A stretch of DNA of 64,000 nt from Oleisolibacter albus (GTDB lineage Bacteria > Pseudomonadota > Alphaproteobacteria > Azospirillales > Azospirillaceae). The DNA is taken from assembly GCF_003336875.1 (NCBI RefSeq), contig NZ_QGNJ01000008.1, positions 124,001 to 188,000 of the forward strand. The letters are read 5' to 3'. Positions 8,895-22,800 of this stretch are shown piece by piece; within the stretch, counting starts at the first letter, position 1; every line of letters starts with the position of its first letter. A model generated the notes under the pieces. That model was not told the DNA's origin, searched no databases, and saw only the letters and a program-made list of their open reading frames with translations. The translations under genes and the position numbers were made by a program.

Positions 8895-9548
8895 ATGAAC
8901 ACGTTTACGACCGCTGGCCTTGCCCTTGCCGCCCTGCTGATGCTTGCCGCCACCGCCCTCGCGCAAGAGGGGGGGGCTGACGGGAAGGCCGGGAACGTGT
9001 CTGTGCAGGGTCTCAGTGGCCGTCCGATCGACGACGGGTTCGGGATCGGCCTGCCGCCGGTATCCGGGGCTATGGCCCTGACCGGTGGCGGACCGAGCAT
9101 GGGTTCGGTCGGCTGGCAGCCGTTGGAGAGCCTGCGCGTCGAGCTGGAATATGCGCAGCGCAATGGCAGCCGCTCGATGCCCCTGGATCTCGGCAGCAGC
9201 GACGGCACGCTGGCATCCCGCAGCCTGATGGCCAACGCCATGATCGATCTGCGGGTGTCGGATTGGCTGACCCCCTATGTCGGCTTCGGCGTGGGCATGG
9301 CCCGCATCGCGCCGGACGCCACCGGCGCCCCCTCGCTCAGCGCCCGCAGCGGCGATGCCGTGGCCTATCAGGGCATCGTCGGATTGTCGGTGCCGTTCAG
9401 CGACAGCCTGTCCTTCTTCGCGGACGGGCGCTATCAGCGCACCGACGATTTCAGCCTGTTGCCCAGCACCTCAGTCGACCACAGCCTGCAGACCTGGTCC
9501 GCCCTGGCCGGGCTGCGCTTCACCTTCGGCGGCGGCGGCGGCAAGTAG
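8895..9548 (+). CDS. Outer-membrane beta-barrel protein (OmpA/OprF-like 8-strand barrel)
   Basis: The 217-residue protein has a signal peptide (residues 1-24, cleaved after ATALAQ). The mature part alternates hydrophobic and polar residues in strands such as WQPLESLRVELEYAQRNG, LTPYVGFGVGMARI and WSALAGLRFTFGGGG, the pattern of small outer-membrane porin-family barrels. It lacks a C-terminal peptidoglycan-binding domain. The last 78 bases overlap convergently with the 3' end of the minus-strand glycosyltransferase-like gene. It sits inside the GlgE cluster but has no obvious link to glucan metabolism. The start follows GGAG about 13 bases upstream. Confidence 0.75.
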   Translation: MNTFTTAGLALAALLMLAATALAQEGGADGKAGNVSVQGLSGRPIDDGFGIGLPPVSGAMALTGGGPSMGSVGWQPLESLRVELEYAQRNGSRSMPLDLGSSDGTLASRSLMANAMIDLRVSDWLTPYVGFGVGMARIAPDATGAPSLSARSGDAVAYQGIVGLSVPFSDSLSFFADGRYQRTDDFSLLPSTSVDHSLQTWSALAGLRFTFGGGGGK

Positions 9549-10475
9549 GTCCGGCGCACCGTCGGCCAGCCGCTTGGCCCAGACGGGATAGCGCAGCGTC
9601 AGCCAGTGCAGCTTCCCGTCCGTGCCCAGGAATTGCTCGCGCACATCCGGATCGCGGCGCATGGCATCGGCGCCCGCCATATGCACGATGCCGACGGGCC
9701 GGTTCGGAAGGTAATGCTCCACCCAGGGCTTCGGCCCGGCGGGATCATAGCGCCACGGCCCCAGGTAATTGCACCATTCCGGCAGCAGTTCGACCGGCAT
9801 CCCGTCGATGAAGATGCCGAGGGCGAAGGCCAGCTGGACCGAGGAAAACAGCCGGCAATGGTGGATGACCTCGGCATGGCGGCGCTGGAACACGGCCCAA
9901 TGCGGCGCATCGCTGCGGGCCGAGAACACACCGCCATTGAGGTTCGGCCGCAGGGCCAGGTCCTGTTTGACCTTGGCCGGTAGCTTGGTCTTGCGCGCCG
10001 CCTTGCCCAGGATCGAGCGGATGCGTCCCAGATCATGGAACAGCCAGCGCACCGTCACTTCGGTGGGCCGGAACCGTCCGGTCTGGGCCACGATGCCGAA
10101 CCGCCCCATCTCCGCCGCCTGCAACAGCAGGTCAATGGCTGCCCAGTCCTGGACCCAGGCGTCGGCATCGATCCAGATGATCGAGCCGAAACCGGGGAAA
10201 TGGCGGGGCAGGAAGATCTTGGCGATCTCGGCCCGGACATGATCCTGCCCCATGGTCCGCATGGTCGAGAGATCATATTCCCAGCCCGGCGTGGCCAGCA
10301 GGCAGCCTTCGGCGGCCAAGACACCGCGCTGCTCCTCCGTCAGGCCGGCATCGATGATGCCGATCGGACAGTGGCGTCCCTGGGGAAAGGTGCGGATGGA
10401 CTCCACCAACTCCCGCATCAGCGGATAGTACCGGCTGTCGCCACCGGTGACGATGATGAAGCGCTCTTGGGCCAT
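9471..10475 (-). CDS. Glycosyltransferase-like protein (GT-A fold, DxD motif)
   Basis: The 334-residue cytoplasmic protein begins FIIVTGGDSRYYPLMREL and carries IIWIDADAWVQDW, where DAD resembles the metal-binding DxD of GT-A nucleotide-sugar transferases. LNGGVFSARSDAPHW and YLPNRPVGIVHMAG are also reminiscent of GT8/capsule-type transferases that move along polysaccharide chains. It may act on a glucan or surface sugar; no acceptor can be named. ATG 10475 is the likely start because upstream residues to 10544 look non-coding. It lies antisense to its neighbours and overlaps the barrel gene's 3' end by 78 bases. It could alternatively be an unassigned protein of the same fold. Confidence 0.7.
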   Translation of the reverse strand: MAQERFIIVTGGDSRYYPLMRELVESIRTFPQGRHCPIGIIDAGLTEEQRGVLAAEGCLLATPGWEYDLSTMRTMGQDHVRAEIAKIFLPRHFPGFGSIIWIDADAWVQDWAAIDLLLQAAEMGRFGIVAQTGRFRPTEVTVRWLFHDLGRIRSILGKAARKTKLPAKVKQDLALRPNLNGGVFSARSDAPHWAVFQRRHAEVIHHCRLFSSVQLAFALGIFIDGMPVELLPEWCNYLGPWRYDPAGPKPWVEHYLPNRPVGIVHMAGADAMRRDPDVREQFLGTDGKLHWLTLRYPVWAKRLADGAPDLLAAAAAEGEAQPGQGGPGLQAVVD

Positions 10476-10636
10476 CGGGCTACATCCAACGGGGGAGTTC
10501 GTGCACCTTGTATGGCCGGGATGGAGACCGGTCAAGCCGGCCATCCCCTCTCCCGGCCTCGACAGCCGGTCCCGCCGAAACCAAAGTGCGTTACCGGTGT
10601 TCAGAAGAGACCCGCCCTGGATGTCATACGGCCATC

Positions 10637-13978
<3,342 letters not shown>

Positions 13979-14096
13979 CCCGGGGCCTTAAACCTTTTGC
14001 GCCGGAAAATTGCTGTCATCGCCGGACCGGCCCCTGCAAATCGCGGAGGCCGGTCTGTTGTAGGGGCATTGCCCACAGTTTCGTGTTGAGGGAACC

Positions 14097-16304
14097 ATGC
14101 CCGACCTGCCCATGCCCGACCGCATCGACAGTGCCTTCCACGCCGCCATCGAGGCCCTGCTGCGCGCCGATCATGGCGACCCCTTCTCCGTCCTCGGCCC
14201 CCATCCCGGACCGGACGGCACCTGGCAGGTGCGCGCCCTGTTCCCGGACGCCCGCAGCCTGTGGATTATTGCCGCCGACGGCCAGATCCTGGGGGAGGCC
14301 GTGCGGGTGCATGACGACGGCTTCTGGCTGGCCGAGATGCGGGGCGGGCAGCGGCCCTATCGTCTGCGCATCGATTTCGGCGCCGGCCCGGTCGAGATTG
14401 ACGATGCCTATCGCTTCAGCCCCTGGCTGGGCGAGTTGGACCGCCATCTGCTGGGCGAGGGCAGGCACGAGCGCATCTGGGAGAAGCTGGGCGCTCATGT
14501 GGTGGAGCATGAAGGTGTGCGCGGCACCGTTTTCGCCGTCTGGGCCCCCAGCGCCCGCCGCGTCGCCGTGGTCGGCGACTTCTGCACATGGGACGGCCGG
14601 CGCCTGCCCATGCGCCTGCATCACGGCATCGGCGTGTGGGAGGTCTTCGTGCCCCATGCGGGGGCCGGCGACCGCTACAAGTTCGAGATCAAGGGGCCGC
14701 AGGGCGAAATGCTGCCCTGGAAGGCCGATCCGCTGGCCTTCCGGGCCGAACAGCCGCCGGCCACGGCCAGCGTCGTCCATGGGCTGCCGCGCTGGGACTG
14801 GCAGGACCAGCTCTGGCAGGATGCCCGTGCCCGCGCCAACGACCGGGAAAGCCCGATCAGCATCTACGAGGTGCATCTGGGCTCGTGGAAGCGGGGTGAC
14901 GGCAACCGCTACCTGACCTACCGCGAACTGGCCGACGATCTGGTGCCCTATATCAAGGAGATGGGCTTCACCCATATCGAGATGCTGCCGATCACCGAAT
15001 ATCCGTTCGACGGCAGCTGGGGTTATCAGCCGATCGGCCTCTACGCCCCCACCAGCCGCTTCGGCAGCCCGGAGGATTTCAAGCATTTCGTCGAGACCTG
15101 CCACCGTGAAGGCATGGGCCTGCTGCTGGACTGGGTGCCGGGGCATTTCCCCACCGATGCCCACGGGCTGGGCCTGTTCGACGGAACGCACCTGTACGAA
15201 CATGCCGACCCGCGCCAGGGCTTCCACCAGGACTGGAACACGCTGATCTATAATTACGGCCGGCGGGAGGTGCGCAACTTCCTGCTGGGCAATGCGCTCT
15301 ACTGGCTCGACCGTTTCCATCTGGACGGGCTGCGCGTCGATGCGGTCGCCTCCATGCTGTACCTGGATTACAGCCGCAAGGCGGGGGAATGGGTGCCCAA
15401 CCGCTTCGGCGGGCGGGAGAATCTGGAGGCCATCGACGTCCTGCGCCGCATGAACGAGCTGAGCTATGGCCGCCATCCCGGCAGCATGACCGTGGCCGAG
15501 GAAAGCACCGCCTGGCCCGGCGTGTCACGGCCGGTCTATCTCGGCGGGTTGGGCTTCGGCTTCAAATGGAACATGGGCTGGATGCATGACACGCTGCAAT
15601 ACATGGCCCAGGACCCCATCCACCGGCGCTGGCACCATCACGATCTGACCTTCGGCCTGCTCTACGCCTTCACCGAGAACTTCATCCTGCCGCTGTCCCA
15701 TGACGAGGTCGTCCACGGCAAGGGCTCGCTGCTGAACAAGATGCCCGGCGACCGCTGGCAGAAATTCGCCAATCTGCGCGCCTATTACGGCTTCATGTGG
15801 ACCCATCCCGGCAAGAAGCTGCTGTTCATGGGCGGAGAGTTCGCACAGGAGCGGGAATGGAGTCATGACCGCGGCCTGGACTGGTTCCTGCTGGACCTGC
15901 CGGAGCATCAGGGGCTGCGCACCCTGGTCCGCGATCTCAACCATCTCTACCGCAGCCTGCCGGCGCTGCACCGGCTCGACTGCGACCCCGCCGGCTTCGA
16001 CTGGCTGGAAGGCGGCGACAACGAGAACTCGGTCCTGGCCTATCGCCGGCTGGACGGGCACGGCAACAGCGTCACCGTCGTCTGCAACTTCACCCCGATC
16101 CCACGTCAGGGCTACCGGCTGGGCGTGCCGGAGGCCGGGCATTATGTGGAGCGTCTCAACACCGATGCCGAGATCTATGGCGGCTCCAATGTGGGCAATG
16201 GCGGCGGGCTGGACAGCGAGGATATCCCCTCCCACGGCCGGCCCAACAGCCTGTCGCTGACGCTGCCGCCCCTGGGGACCCTGGTGTTGCAGCGGGAAGG
16301 ATAG
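14097..16304 (+). CDS. glgB: 1,4-alpha-glucan branching enzyme
   Basis: GlgB forms alpha-1,6 branches in glycogen-like glucan. The 735-residue length matches the full-length family with an N1-CBM48-GH13-C layout. The N-terminal domain spans ~1-115. A CBM48 begins near [22 protein letters not shown]13 marks are [15 protein letters not shown], nucleophile Asp415 ([10 protein letters not shown]), acid/base Glu468 ([10 protein letters not shown]) and Asp536 ([12 protein letters not shown]). GAGGGAA precedes the ATG. It completes the GlgE pathway in this cluster by branching the linear maltosyl polymer. GlgA and GlgC are absent here, so the window shows the GlgE route rather than the classical ADP-glucose one. 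Confidence 0.96.
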   Translation: MPDLPMPDRIDSAFHAAIEALLRADHGDPFSVLGPHPGPDGTWQVRALFPDARSLWIIAADGQILGEAVRVHDDGFWLAEMRGGQRPYRLRIDFGAGPVEIDDAYRFSPWLGELDRHLLGEGRHERIWEKLGAHVVEHEGVRGTVFAVWAPSARRVAVVGDFCTWDGRRLPMRLHHGIGVWEVFVPHAGAGDRYKFEIKGPQGEMLPWKADPLAFRAEQPPATASVVHGLPRWDWQDQLWQDARARANDRESPISIYEVHLGSWKRGDGNRYLTYRELADDLVPYIKEMGFTHIEMLPITEYPFDGSWGYQPIGLYAPTSRFGSPEDFKHFVETCHREGMGLLLDWVPGHFPTDAHGLGLFDGTHLYEHADPRQGFHQDWNTLIYNYGRREVRNFLLGNALYWLDRFHLDGLRVDAVASMLYLDYSRKAGEWVPNRFGGRENLEAIDVLRRMNELSYGRHPGSMTVAEESTAWPGVSRPVYLGGLGFGFKWNMGWMHDTLQYMAQDPIHRRWHHHDLTFGLLYAFTENFILPLSHDEVVHGKGSLLNKMPGDRWQKFANLRAYYGFMWTHPGKKLLFMGGEFAQEREWSHDRGLDWFLLDLPEHQGLRTLVRDLNHLYRSLPALHRLDCDPAGFDWLEGGDNENSVLAYRRLDGHGNSVTVVCNFTPIPRQGYRLGVPEAGHYVERLNTDAEIYGGSNVGNGGGLDSEDIPSHGRPNSLSLTLPPLGTLVLQREG

Positions 16305-16323
16305 ACCGCCCCCGCCGGCCGCC

Positions 16324-16530
16324 TCACGCCTGCCGGGAAAGACCGGGCGGCGGCGGAAAGGCATCCGCGGCCGCATACAGGGCCGCGGGGTCCTGCCGGG
16401 CCAGCAACGGCCCCGACAGCGGAGCGGTCCAGACAGCCATGGCGGTCCCGCCGATGATGCCGGTCAGCAGGCCCAGTACAGCGCCCAGGCCACGCCGGTC
16501 CTCCTCCGCGATAACCCCGTAATGCCGCAT
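16324..16530 (-). CDS. Small single-pass membrane protein, unknown function
   Basis: A 68-residue frame begins MRHYGVIAEEDRRG. One hydrophobic segment (GAVLGLLTGIIGGTAMAVWT, about residues 14-33) is followed by a Pro-rich tail. The start is supported by a near-perfect AGGAGG eight bases before the ATG, one of the best ribosome-binding sites in the window. The Gly-rich transmembrane segment and small size suggest a membrane-embedded accessory or signalling peptide. It is convergent with glgB (19-base gap). Family unknown. Confidence 0.65.
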   Translation of the reverse strand: MRHYGVIAEEDRRGLGAVLGLLTGIIGGTAMAVWTAPLSGPLLARQDPAALYAAADAFPPPPGLSRQA

Positions 16531-16670
16531 GATCGGGTCCTCCTGCCAGGAGCAACAGCCGGACTCGTCTCCTGGTGCCGGGTGGTCCAACAATGATCCC
16601 AGTGCCGGTCCGGGGCCAGCGCACCTCCGCATAGGGTGGGCGTTGGCCGGGAAGCCACAATCGGGCCGGA

Positions 16671-17354
16671 TCAGACGATCTCGCTGACCAGCTTGGCCAG
16701 GAAGGCGTCGGCGAAGCTCTCCGGGCTGTCGACCGTGCGCACGAAGGCCCCGTCGCCGACGATGACATTGTCGGCGTAATAGCGTTCCAGCCAGTCATAC
16801 TCGTCCAGGATGGCCAGGGCGTTGACCGTCACGCCCGCCGCCGCCGCATAGGCCCGGGCGGAGATCGGGTCCAGGCCGGCATTGCTGAAGCCGTTGGACA
16901 CCACATCGATGGTGCGGCGGTCGGTGGCGAAGGGGGCGGCGTCCACCTGCCGCACCAGCGCGGCCACGGCCCCGCCCAGGGCCGTGCTGCCGCCCATGGC
17001 CACCCCCGGCGCCGCATCGATGGTGGCCGCCATGGCCTGGCACTCATCGGCACTGGCCAGCACGCGCCAGGGCACCAGCGTGGTGACGGCATCCGGCCCG
17101 GCGAACTGCGCCAGCATGACAGCGATGCGGCGGCGGGCGCCGTTGGCGATGGCCTGCGGCACCGCCGGGTGGCGGAAGGCAGCGGCATGGCCGCGCAGCT
17201 GGAAATCCAACGTCCCCCTGCTAATGCTGGCGGAGGCGTCGACCGCCAGCACCAGGGCCAGATCCACCGGCTCCGCCGCCGCATGGGCCGGCAGCGCCAT
17301 GGCTGCCGGTGCCGCCACCAACCCCGTCAGAACCGCACGCCGATTCACCCGCAC
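16671..17354 (-). CDS. DUF1194 protein, VWA-like, exported
   Basis: The 227-residue protein has a signal peptide with a twin-arginine-like start (VNRRAVLTGLVAAP) cleaved after AHAAA. A von Willebrand A-like domain follows: LALVLAVDASASIS supplies a DxSxS metal-site (MIDAS-like) motif, and RTIDVVSNGFSNAG and a later AYAAAAGVTVNALAI strand fit the DUF1194 family. It probably acts in the periplasm in metal-dependent adhesion or assembly, but the family has no settled role. It runs in the same direction as mutY, 30 bases downstream of it, and could share its transcript. Confidence 0.85.
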   Translation of the reverse strand: MRVNRRAVLTGLVAAPAAMALPAHAAAEPVDLALVLAVDASASISRGTLDFQLRGHAAAFRHPAVPQAIANGARRRIAVMLAQFAGPDAVTTLVPWRVLASADECQAMAATIDAAPGVAMGGSTALGGAVAALVRQVDAAPFATDRRTIDVVSNGFSNAGLDPISARAYAAAAGVTVNALAILDEYDWLERYYADNVIVGDGAFVRTVDSPESFADAFLAKLVSEIV

Positions 17355-17384
17355 CGCAGCACCGCCTCGTCTGGCCTGGATCCA

Positions 17385-18521
17385 TCATCCCTGGTTCAGG
17401 GCATGGCGGACCATCTTGCGCATGACCGTGGGCAGCGCCTCGTCGCCCAGCCGGTCGGGCGCCACCCATCGGCATCCCGCCAGGGCCGGGGCCGCTGCCG
17501 CCCGTCCGCTCCAGACCACAATCTCCAGTTCGAAATGGGTGAAAGTATGACGCACCAGACCCGGCAGAACGCGCCAGTCGGCCGGCAGCGGCGCCTGTCC
17601 CGCCGCCTCCCCGTCCGTGGGCATCGCCGCGGTCCAGGCGGTGGACGGCACCTCCATCATGCCGCCCAGCAGCCCCTGCTCCGCCCGGCGCCGCAGCAGC
17701 ACCGACCCGTCGGGCGCGCTGACGAAGAAGGCGATGCCGCGGCGGACCGGCTTGGCCGCCTTCTCCGCCTTGGCCGGCAGGCCGTCCTGGATCCCGGCGG
17801 CACGGGCGGCACAGCCGGCTTCCCAGGGGCAGAGCATGCAGCGGGGCTTCTTCGGCGTGCAGATCGTGGCCCCCAGGTCGAACAGGGCCTGGGTATAGTC
17901 GCCGGGCCGCGTGGCCGGCACCAGTCCGGCGGCCAGATCCCGCAGCCGGCCCTTGGACCCCGGCAGCGGCTCGGTCACCGCGAAGATCCGGGCCATGACC
18001 CGCTCAACATTGCCGTCCACCGCCACCGCGGGGAGGTCGAAGGCGATGGCGGCCACGGCGGCGGCAGTATAGGCGCCCACGCCTGGAAGCTGCCGCAATT
18101 GCTCCTCATCGTCGGGGAAGACACCGCCGTGCCGGTCGGCCACGGTCTGGGCGCAGCGATGCAGGTTGCGGGCGCGGGCGTAATAGCCCAGCCCGGCCCA
18201 GGCCCGCAGCACATCGTCCAGGTCCGAACCGGCCAGGGCGGAGACGGTCGGCCAGCGGCGGGTGAAGTCCTGGAAATAGGGAACCACGGCCGCCACCGTG
18301 GTCTGTTGCAGCATGATCTCCGACAGCCAGACCCGGTACGGATCCGCCGTCTCGCCGGGAGCGAAGCGCCAGGGCAGGATGCGACGGTGCCGGTCGTACC
18401 AGTCCAGCAGCCGTGCGGCCATGGCACGCGCCCTTTCCTCCGCGGCAGGGCGGGCAACAGGCTGGTCAGCCGGGCGGGCTTCTGCTTTAACGGACGGCAT
18501 CGGGCTGGAGCGTTTCGCCAT
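17385..18521 (-). CDS. mutY: A/G-specific adenine DNA glycosylase MutY
   Basis: MutY removes adenine opposite 8-oxoguanine. The 378-residue protein shows ILPWRF, the catalytic glutamate in SEIMLQQTT, the helix-hairpin-helix LPGVGAYTAAAV and the aspartate in AVDGNVERV. The iron-sulfur cluster ligands are spaced C-x6-C-x2-C-x5-C in CTPKKPRCMLCPWEAGC. A C-terminal Nudix-like 8-oxoG recognition domain (about 235-370) follows, with GLLGGMMEVP. ATG 18521 is chosen; ATG 18500 is also plausible. Its start codon overlaps that of the divergent dciA gene by two bases. The frame stays open another 255 bases upstream but that part is antisense to dciA. Confidence 0.95.
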   Translation of the reverse strand: MAKRSSPMPSVKAEARPADQPVARPAAEERARAMAARLLDWYDRHRRILPWRFAPGETADPYRVWLSEIMLQQTTVAAVVPYFQDFTRRWPTVSALAGSDLDDVLRAWAGLGYYARARNLHRCAQTVADRHGGVFPDDEEQLRQLPGVGAYTAAAVAAIAFDLPAVAVDGNVERVMARIFAVTEPLPGSKGRLRDLAAGLVPATRPGDYTQALFDLGATICTPKKPRCMLCPWEAGCAARAAGIQDGLPAKAEKAAKPVRRGIAFFVSAPDGSVLLRRRAEQGLLGGMMEVPSTAWTAAMPTDGEAAGQAPLPADWRVLPGLVRHTFTHFELEIVVWSGRAAAAPALAGCRWVAPDRLGDEALPTVMRKMVRHALNQG

Positions 18522-18978
18522 GACAGGACCACAGAGGTTGGGTCGCACCCTGACCGCCGTTGCGGGCAAGGCGCTGGGAAAGAACGGGCTTGCCTTCGGC
18601 GCCCTGCTGACGGACTGGGCCAGCATCGTCGGCTCGCGCCTGGCCGAACAGACATCGCCGCTGAAGCTGGTCTTCCCCGCCGGCAAGCGGGAGGAGGCGG
18701 TGATGCATCTCCGCGTCTCCAGCCCGGCGGCACTGCTGCTGCAGCATGAGGAACCCCAGCTGATCGAACGGATCAACGCCTATATGGGCTGGCGCGCGGT
18801 GGCGCGGCTGAAGCTGGTGCATGGCGGGCCGGCGCTCAAGTCCAAAAGCTATGTGGTGCCGCCCAAGCGCATCACCCCGCAGCAGGAAAAATCCATCGCC
18901 GCCACGGCCGCCACGGTGGAAGATCCCGACCTGCGGGAAGCGCTGGAACGGCTGGGCCGTGCCCTGGGCGCCGGGTGA
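18520..18978 (+). CDS. dciA: DUF721/DciA family protein (replicative helicase loader-like)
   Basis: The 152-residue protein contains the DUF721 domain, recognised as DciA, which assists loading of the DnaB helicase in bacteria lacking DnaC. Visible features are FGALLTDWASIVGSRLAEQTSPLKL, a K-homology-like N-terminal fold, and AALLLQHEEPQLIERINAYMGW. The basic C-terminal stretch (residues ~95-150) is probably flexible. GGAG lies about 9 bases before the ATG. It is divergent from mutY with overlapping start codons and is followed by dsbA and smc; this neighbourhood recurs in alphaproteobacteria. Confidence 0.85.
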   Translation: MTGPQRLGRTLTAVAGKALGKNGLAFGALLTDWASIVGSRLAEQTSPLKLVFPAGKREEAVMHLRVSSPAALLLQHEEPQLIERINAYMGWRAVARLKLVHGGPALKSKSYVVPPKRITPQQEKSIAATAATVEDPDLREALERLGRALGAG

Positions 18979-19040
18979 CCGGCTTGCTCCGCCCTCACCC
19001 CTCTGTTTATAGTCCAACATCTTGTGTGCAGGAGGCAATT

Positions 19041-19715
19041 TTGCGCCGACATGTTCGCTCCCACCTGACCCGTCGCGGCCTGATGGGCCTGACGGCCGCC
19101 GCCCTGTCGCTGGCGGCCCTGCCGCTGGCCGCGGCACCGGCCCTGGCCCAGGATGCCGGTTATGATCCGGTGAAGGCCGCCACCGAGGGTGTGATGATCG
19201 GCGACCCCAAGGCCCCGATCACCGTGATCGAATACGCCTCGATCGCCTGTTCCCATTGCGGCCATTTCGATGCCGAGATCCTGCCGAAGATCAAGGCGGA
19301 GTTCATCGACAGCGGTCAGGTCAAGCTGATCTTCCGCGACTACCCGCTGAATGCGCCGGGCCTGCGCGCCGCCATGCTGGTGCATTGCGGCGGACCGGAA
19401 AAGGGCAAGGCGCTGAAGTCGGTCTATTTCAAGACCCAGGCCAAGTGGCTGAACCAGGATTTCCTGCAGCACCTGACGCAGACGGCCAAGCTGGCCGGCA
19501 TGTCCCAGCCCCAGATCGATGCCTGCCTGGCCAACAAGCCGCTGGAGGATGCCATCATCCAGAGCCAGATGGTGGCGGCCGAGAAGTACAAGATCGACAG
19601 CACCCCGACCTTCCTGATCAATGAGGGCGCCGGCCGTGTCAATGGCGCCAACGAGCAGGAACTGATCGATGCGCTGGTGAAGGCCGGCGCCAAGCGCGGC
19701 AAGCCCGCCGGCTGA
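19041..19715 (+). CDS. DsbA-family thiol:disulfide interchange protein
   Basis: The 224-residue protein uses a TTG start with GGAGG five bases upstream. The leader carries TRRGLMGLTAAALSLAALP, a likely twin-arginine signal cleaved after AAPALA. The mature part has a thioredoxin-like fold with the redox motif CSHC in IACSHCGHFD, an inserted helical domain and the cis-proline segment STPTFLIN. Its periplasmic role would be oxidation or isomerisation of disulfides. The related alphaproteobacterial type with this motif often lies beside dciA and smc, as here. Confidence 0.88.
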   Translation: MRRHVRSHLTRRGLMGLTAAALSLAALPLAAAPALAQDAGYDPVKAATEGVMIGDPKAPITVIEYASIACSHCGHFDAEILPKIKAEFIDSGQVKLIFRDYPLNAPGLRAAMLVHCGGPEKGKALKSVYFKTQAKWLNQDFLQHLTQTAKLAGMSQPQIDACLANKPLEDAIIQSQMVAAEKYKIDSTPTFLINEGAGRVNGANEQELIDALVKAGAKRGKPAG

Positions 19716-19836
19716 GTGATCCGCATGCGCCGCCTCCCCCGCCGCCCTGACCGTCCGGCCCGCCGCCCGTGCTGCGCCGGCCGCGGAGTGCGGGCCGGGG
19801 TGGGGCGGCCGGCCCTGCCGTGACAGGGATACCGCC

Positions 19837-22800
19837 GTGCAGTTCACCAGGCTCCGTCTTTCCGGCTTCAAATCCTTCGTCGATCCGACCGAACTGCTGA
19901 TCGAGCCGGGCATGACCGGCGTCGTCGGCCCCAACGGCTGCGGCAAATCCAACCTGCTGGAAGCGCTGCGCTGGGTCATGGGCGAGACCTCGGCCAAGAA
20001 GATGCGCGGCGCCGATATGGACGACGTCATCTTCGGCGGCACCGCCACCCGCCCCGCCCGCAATCTGTGCGAGGTGGCGCTGGTCCTGGACAATGCCAGC
20101 CGCACGGCGCCGGCCCAGTTCAACGACCTGGACGAGCTGGAGATCACCCGCAAGCTGACCCGCGGCGAAGGGTCGGATTACCGCGTCAACGGCAAGCTGG
20201 TGCGCGCCCGCGACGTGCAGATCCTGTTCGCCGACAATGCCTCGGGCGCCAACAGCCCGGCCCTGGTCAGCCAGGGGCGCGTCGGCGCCCTGATCAACGC
20301 CAGGCCCGGCGACCGCCGCCAGTTGCTGGAGGAAGCCGCCGGCATCAGCGGCCTGCATGCCCGCAAGCATGAGGCCGAGCTGCGGCTGCGCGCCGCCGAG
20401 ACCAATCTGACCCGGCTGGACGATGTGCTGACCACCATGGATCAGCAGCTCCAGGGCTTGCGCAAGCAGGCGCGGCAGGCCAGCCGCTACCGGAACCTGC
20501 AGGAGCATATCCGCCGGGCCGAGGCCATCCTGCTGCATCTGAAATGGACCGAGGTCGAGGCACAGGTGCAGCGCGCCCGTGCCGGATTCGCCACCGCCGA
20601 GGAGGCGGTGCGCGGCCTGATGCTGGCGGTGACCCAGGCCACGGCGCGGCGGCTGGAGGAAGCCGAGGGGCTGCCGGCCCGGCGTCAGGCCGAGGCGGCA
20701 TCGGCCGCGGCCCTGCAACGGCTGCTGCTGGCGCGTGAACAGCTGGACACGGAGGAGCGCCGGGCCAGGGAGGCCTTCGCCGCCGTGCAGCGCCGGCTGG
20801 CCCAGCTCGATGGCGACCTGTCGCGCGAGACATCCCTGGCCCAGGACGCCCGCCAGGCCCTGGAGCGGCTGGCCGAGGAACGCCTGTCGTTGCTGGAGGC
20901 GCAGGAGCAGGAAGCCATCGAGCAGGAGGAGGCGCAGGCCGCCCTGCTGGAGGCCCGCGATGCCGTGGATGCCGCCGACCGTGATCTGGCCCGTTCCCTG
21001 GAGGCGGCCGCCGCCGACGAGGCACAGCGCAGCGCCCTGGAGCGCCAGCTGCGGGACCTGGAGACCCGGGTCACCGCCACCCGCCGCCGGCTGGAGGAGC
21101 AGCGGGTGCAGCAGGCGGCGTTGCAGGCCGAAACCGGCGGCCGCGCCGACCTGGAGGAGGCCGAAGCCGCCATCGCCGAGGCCGAGGAACGGCTGGACCT
21201 GGCCCGCGCCGAGGCCGAGGCGGCCGAGCGGGCCAAGGCCGAGGCCGAGCATGCCGCCGAGCAGCGGCGGGCCGAGGGTCAGGTGGCCCAGGCCCGCGCC
21301 CGCGATGCCCTGGCCCAGGCCGACCAGCATCGCGGCCGGCTGCGGGCCGAGCGCGACGGTCTTCAGGCCTTGCTGAAGGTCAACAAGGCCGACCTGTTCC
21401 CGCCGCTGATCGACGCCGTGACGGTGACGCCGGGCTATGAACAGGCGCTGGCCGCCGCCCTGGGCGATGATCTGACGGCACCGCTGGACGAGGCGGCGCC
21501 GGTGCATTGGCGTGCCCTGCCCGCCCTGCCCGATCCGGCCCCCCTGCCCGCCGGCAGCGATCCGCTGGCCCGGCAGGTGCGGGCCCCGGCGGCGCTGGCC
21601 CGCTGCCTGTCCCATGTGGCCCTGGTGCCCGATGCCGCCACGGCGGCGCGGCTGGCCCCGGACCTGCGGCCGGGTCAGGTGCTGGTGACCCGCGATGGCG
21701 GCGCTTGGCGCTGGGACGGGCTGACCACGGCCCCGGGCGCCCCCACCGCCGCCGCCATCCGCCTGACCCAGCGCAACCGGCTGGCCGAGCTGGAGCTGGA
21801 ACTGGCCGCGGCCGAGGACCGGGTCACCGAGGCCCGGGAGACGGTCGAGCAGGTGCGCGCCGGGGCGGAGGCCGCCGCTGCCGCGGCCCGCGTCGGGCTG
21901 GATCAGGCCGCCGCCCGCGACCGGACCGCCCGCGATGCCGTGCGCACCGCGTTCAGCGCCAGCAGCCAGGCCCGCGACGCCCATGCCCGGCTGGCCCAGG
22001 CCGCCGCCGCCGCGGCGTCGCGGCTGCAGGCCCTGGCCGAAGCCGTCGCCCAGTCCGAGGCCGACCGGCTGGCCGCCGAGGAACACTGGACCGAGGCCCG
22101 CGAGGCCCTGGCCGGGCTGCCCGACCCGGCGGAGGGCCGCAACCGCATCGCCGAGCTGCGGGCGCGGGTGGCGGAGCAGCGGACCCGTCTGGCCGGCTGC
22201 CAGAACGCCGCCGACCGGCTGGTGCGCGATGCCGAGTCCCGCCGCCGCCGTCTGGCCGCCATCGCCCAGGAGCACGCCTCCTGGACCGGCCGCATGGCCG
22301 GCACCGACGGCCGTCTGGCCGAGTTGGAGGAGCGCGCGGCGGAGGCGCGGGCCGAGCTGGATCTTCTGGCCGAACGCCCGGCCGAGATCGAGCTTCAGCG
22401 TGAGGATCTGGCCGGCCGCATCGCCGAGGCCGAGCGCGTGCGCAAGCGCGCAGCCGATGCGCTGGCTGAGCTGGAAACCCGCATGGCCGAGATCGAACGC
22501 CAGTTGAAGAATGCGGAGAACGGTCTTGCCGATGCGCGCGAGGCCCGCGCCCGCGCCGAGGCGGCCGTGGCCGCCGCCCAGCAGGCGCAGCAGACCGTGC
22601 GCGAGCGCATCGCCGAGCGGATCGACTGCGATCCGGACACGGTGCTGTCGGTGGCCGGCATCGACCCGGCCGAGGACCTTCCCGATCCCGCCGCCGTGGA
22701 GTCCCGGCTCGACCGGCTGCTGGCCGAACGGGAGAATATGGGGCCGGTCAATCTGCGCGCCGAACAGGAGGTGCGGGAGCTGGAGGAGCAGATCGGGGTC

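Noticed and set aside
16671-17354. Reading DUF1194 as a full von Willebrand adhesin or magnesium-chelatase-type VWA protein
   Set aside because: It is a single small exported domain without partner MoxR ATPase nearby; DUF1194 is the better fit.
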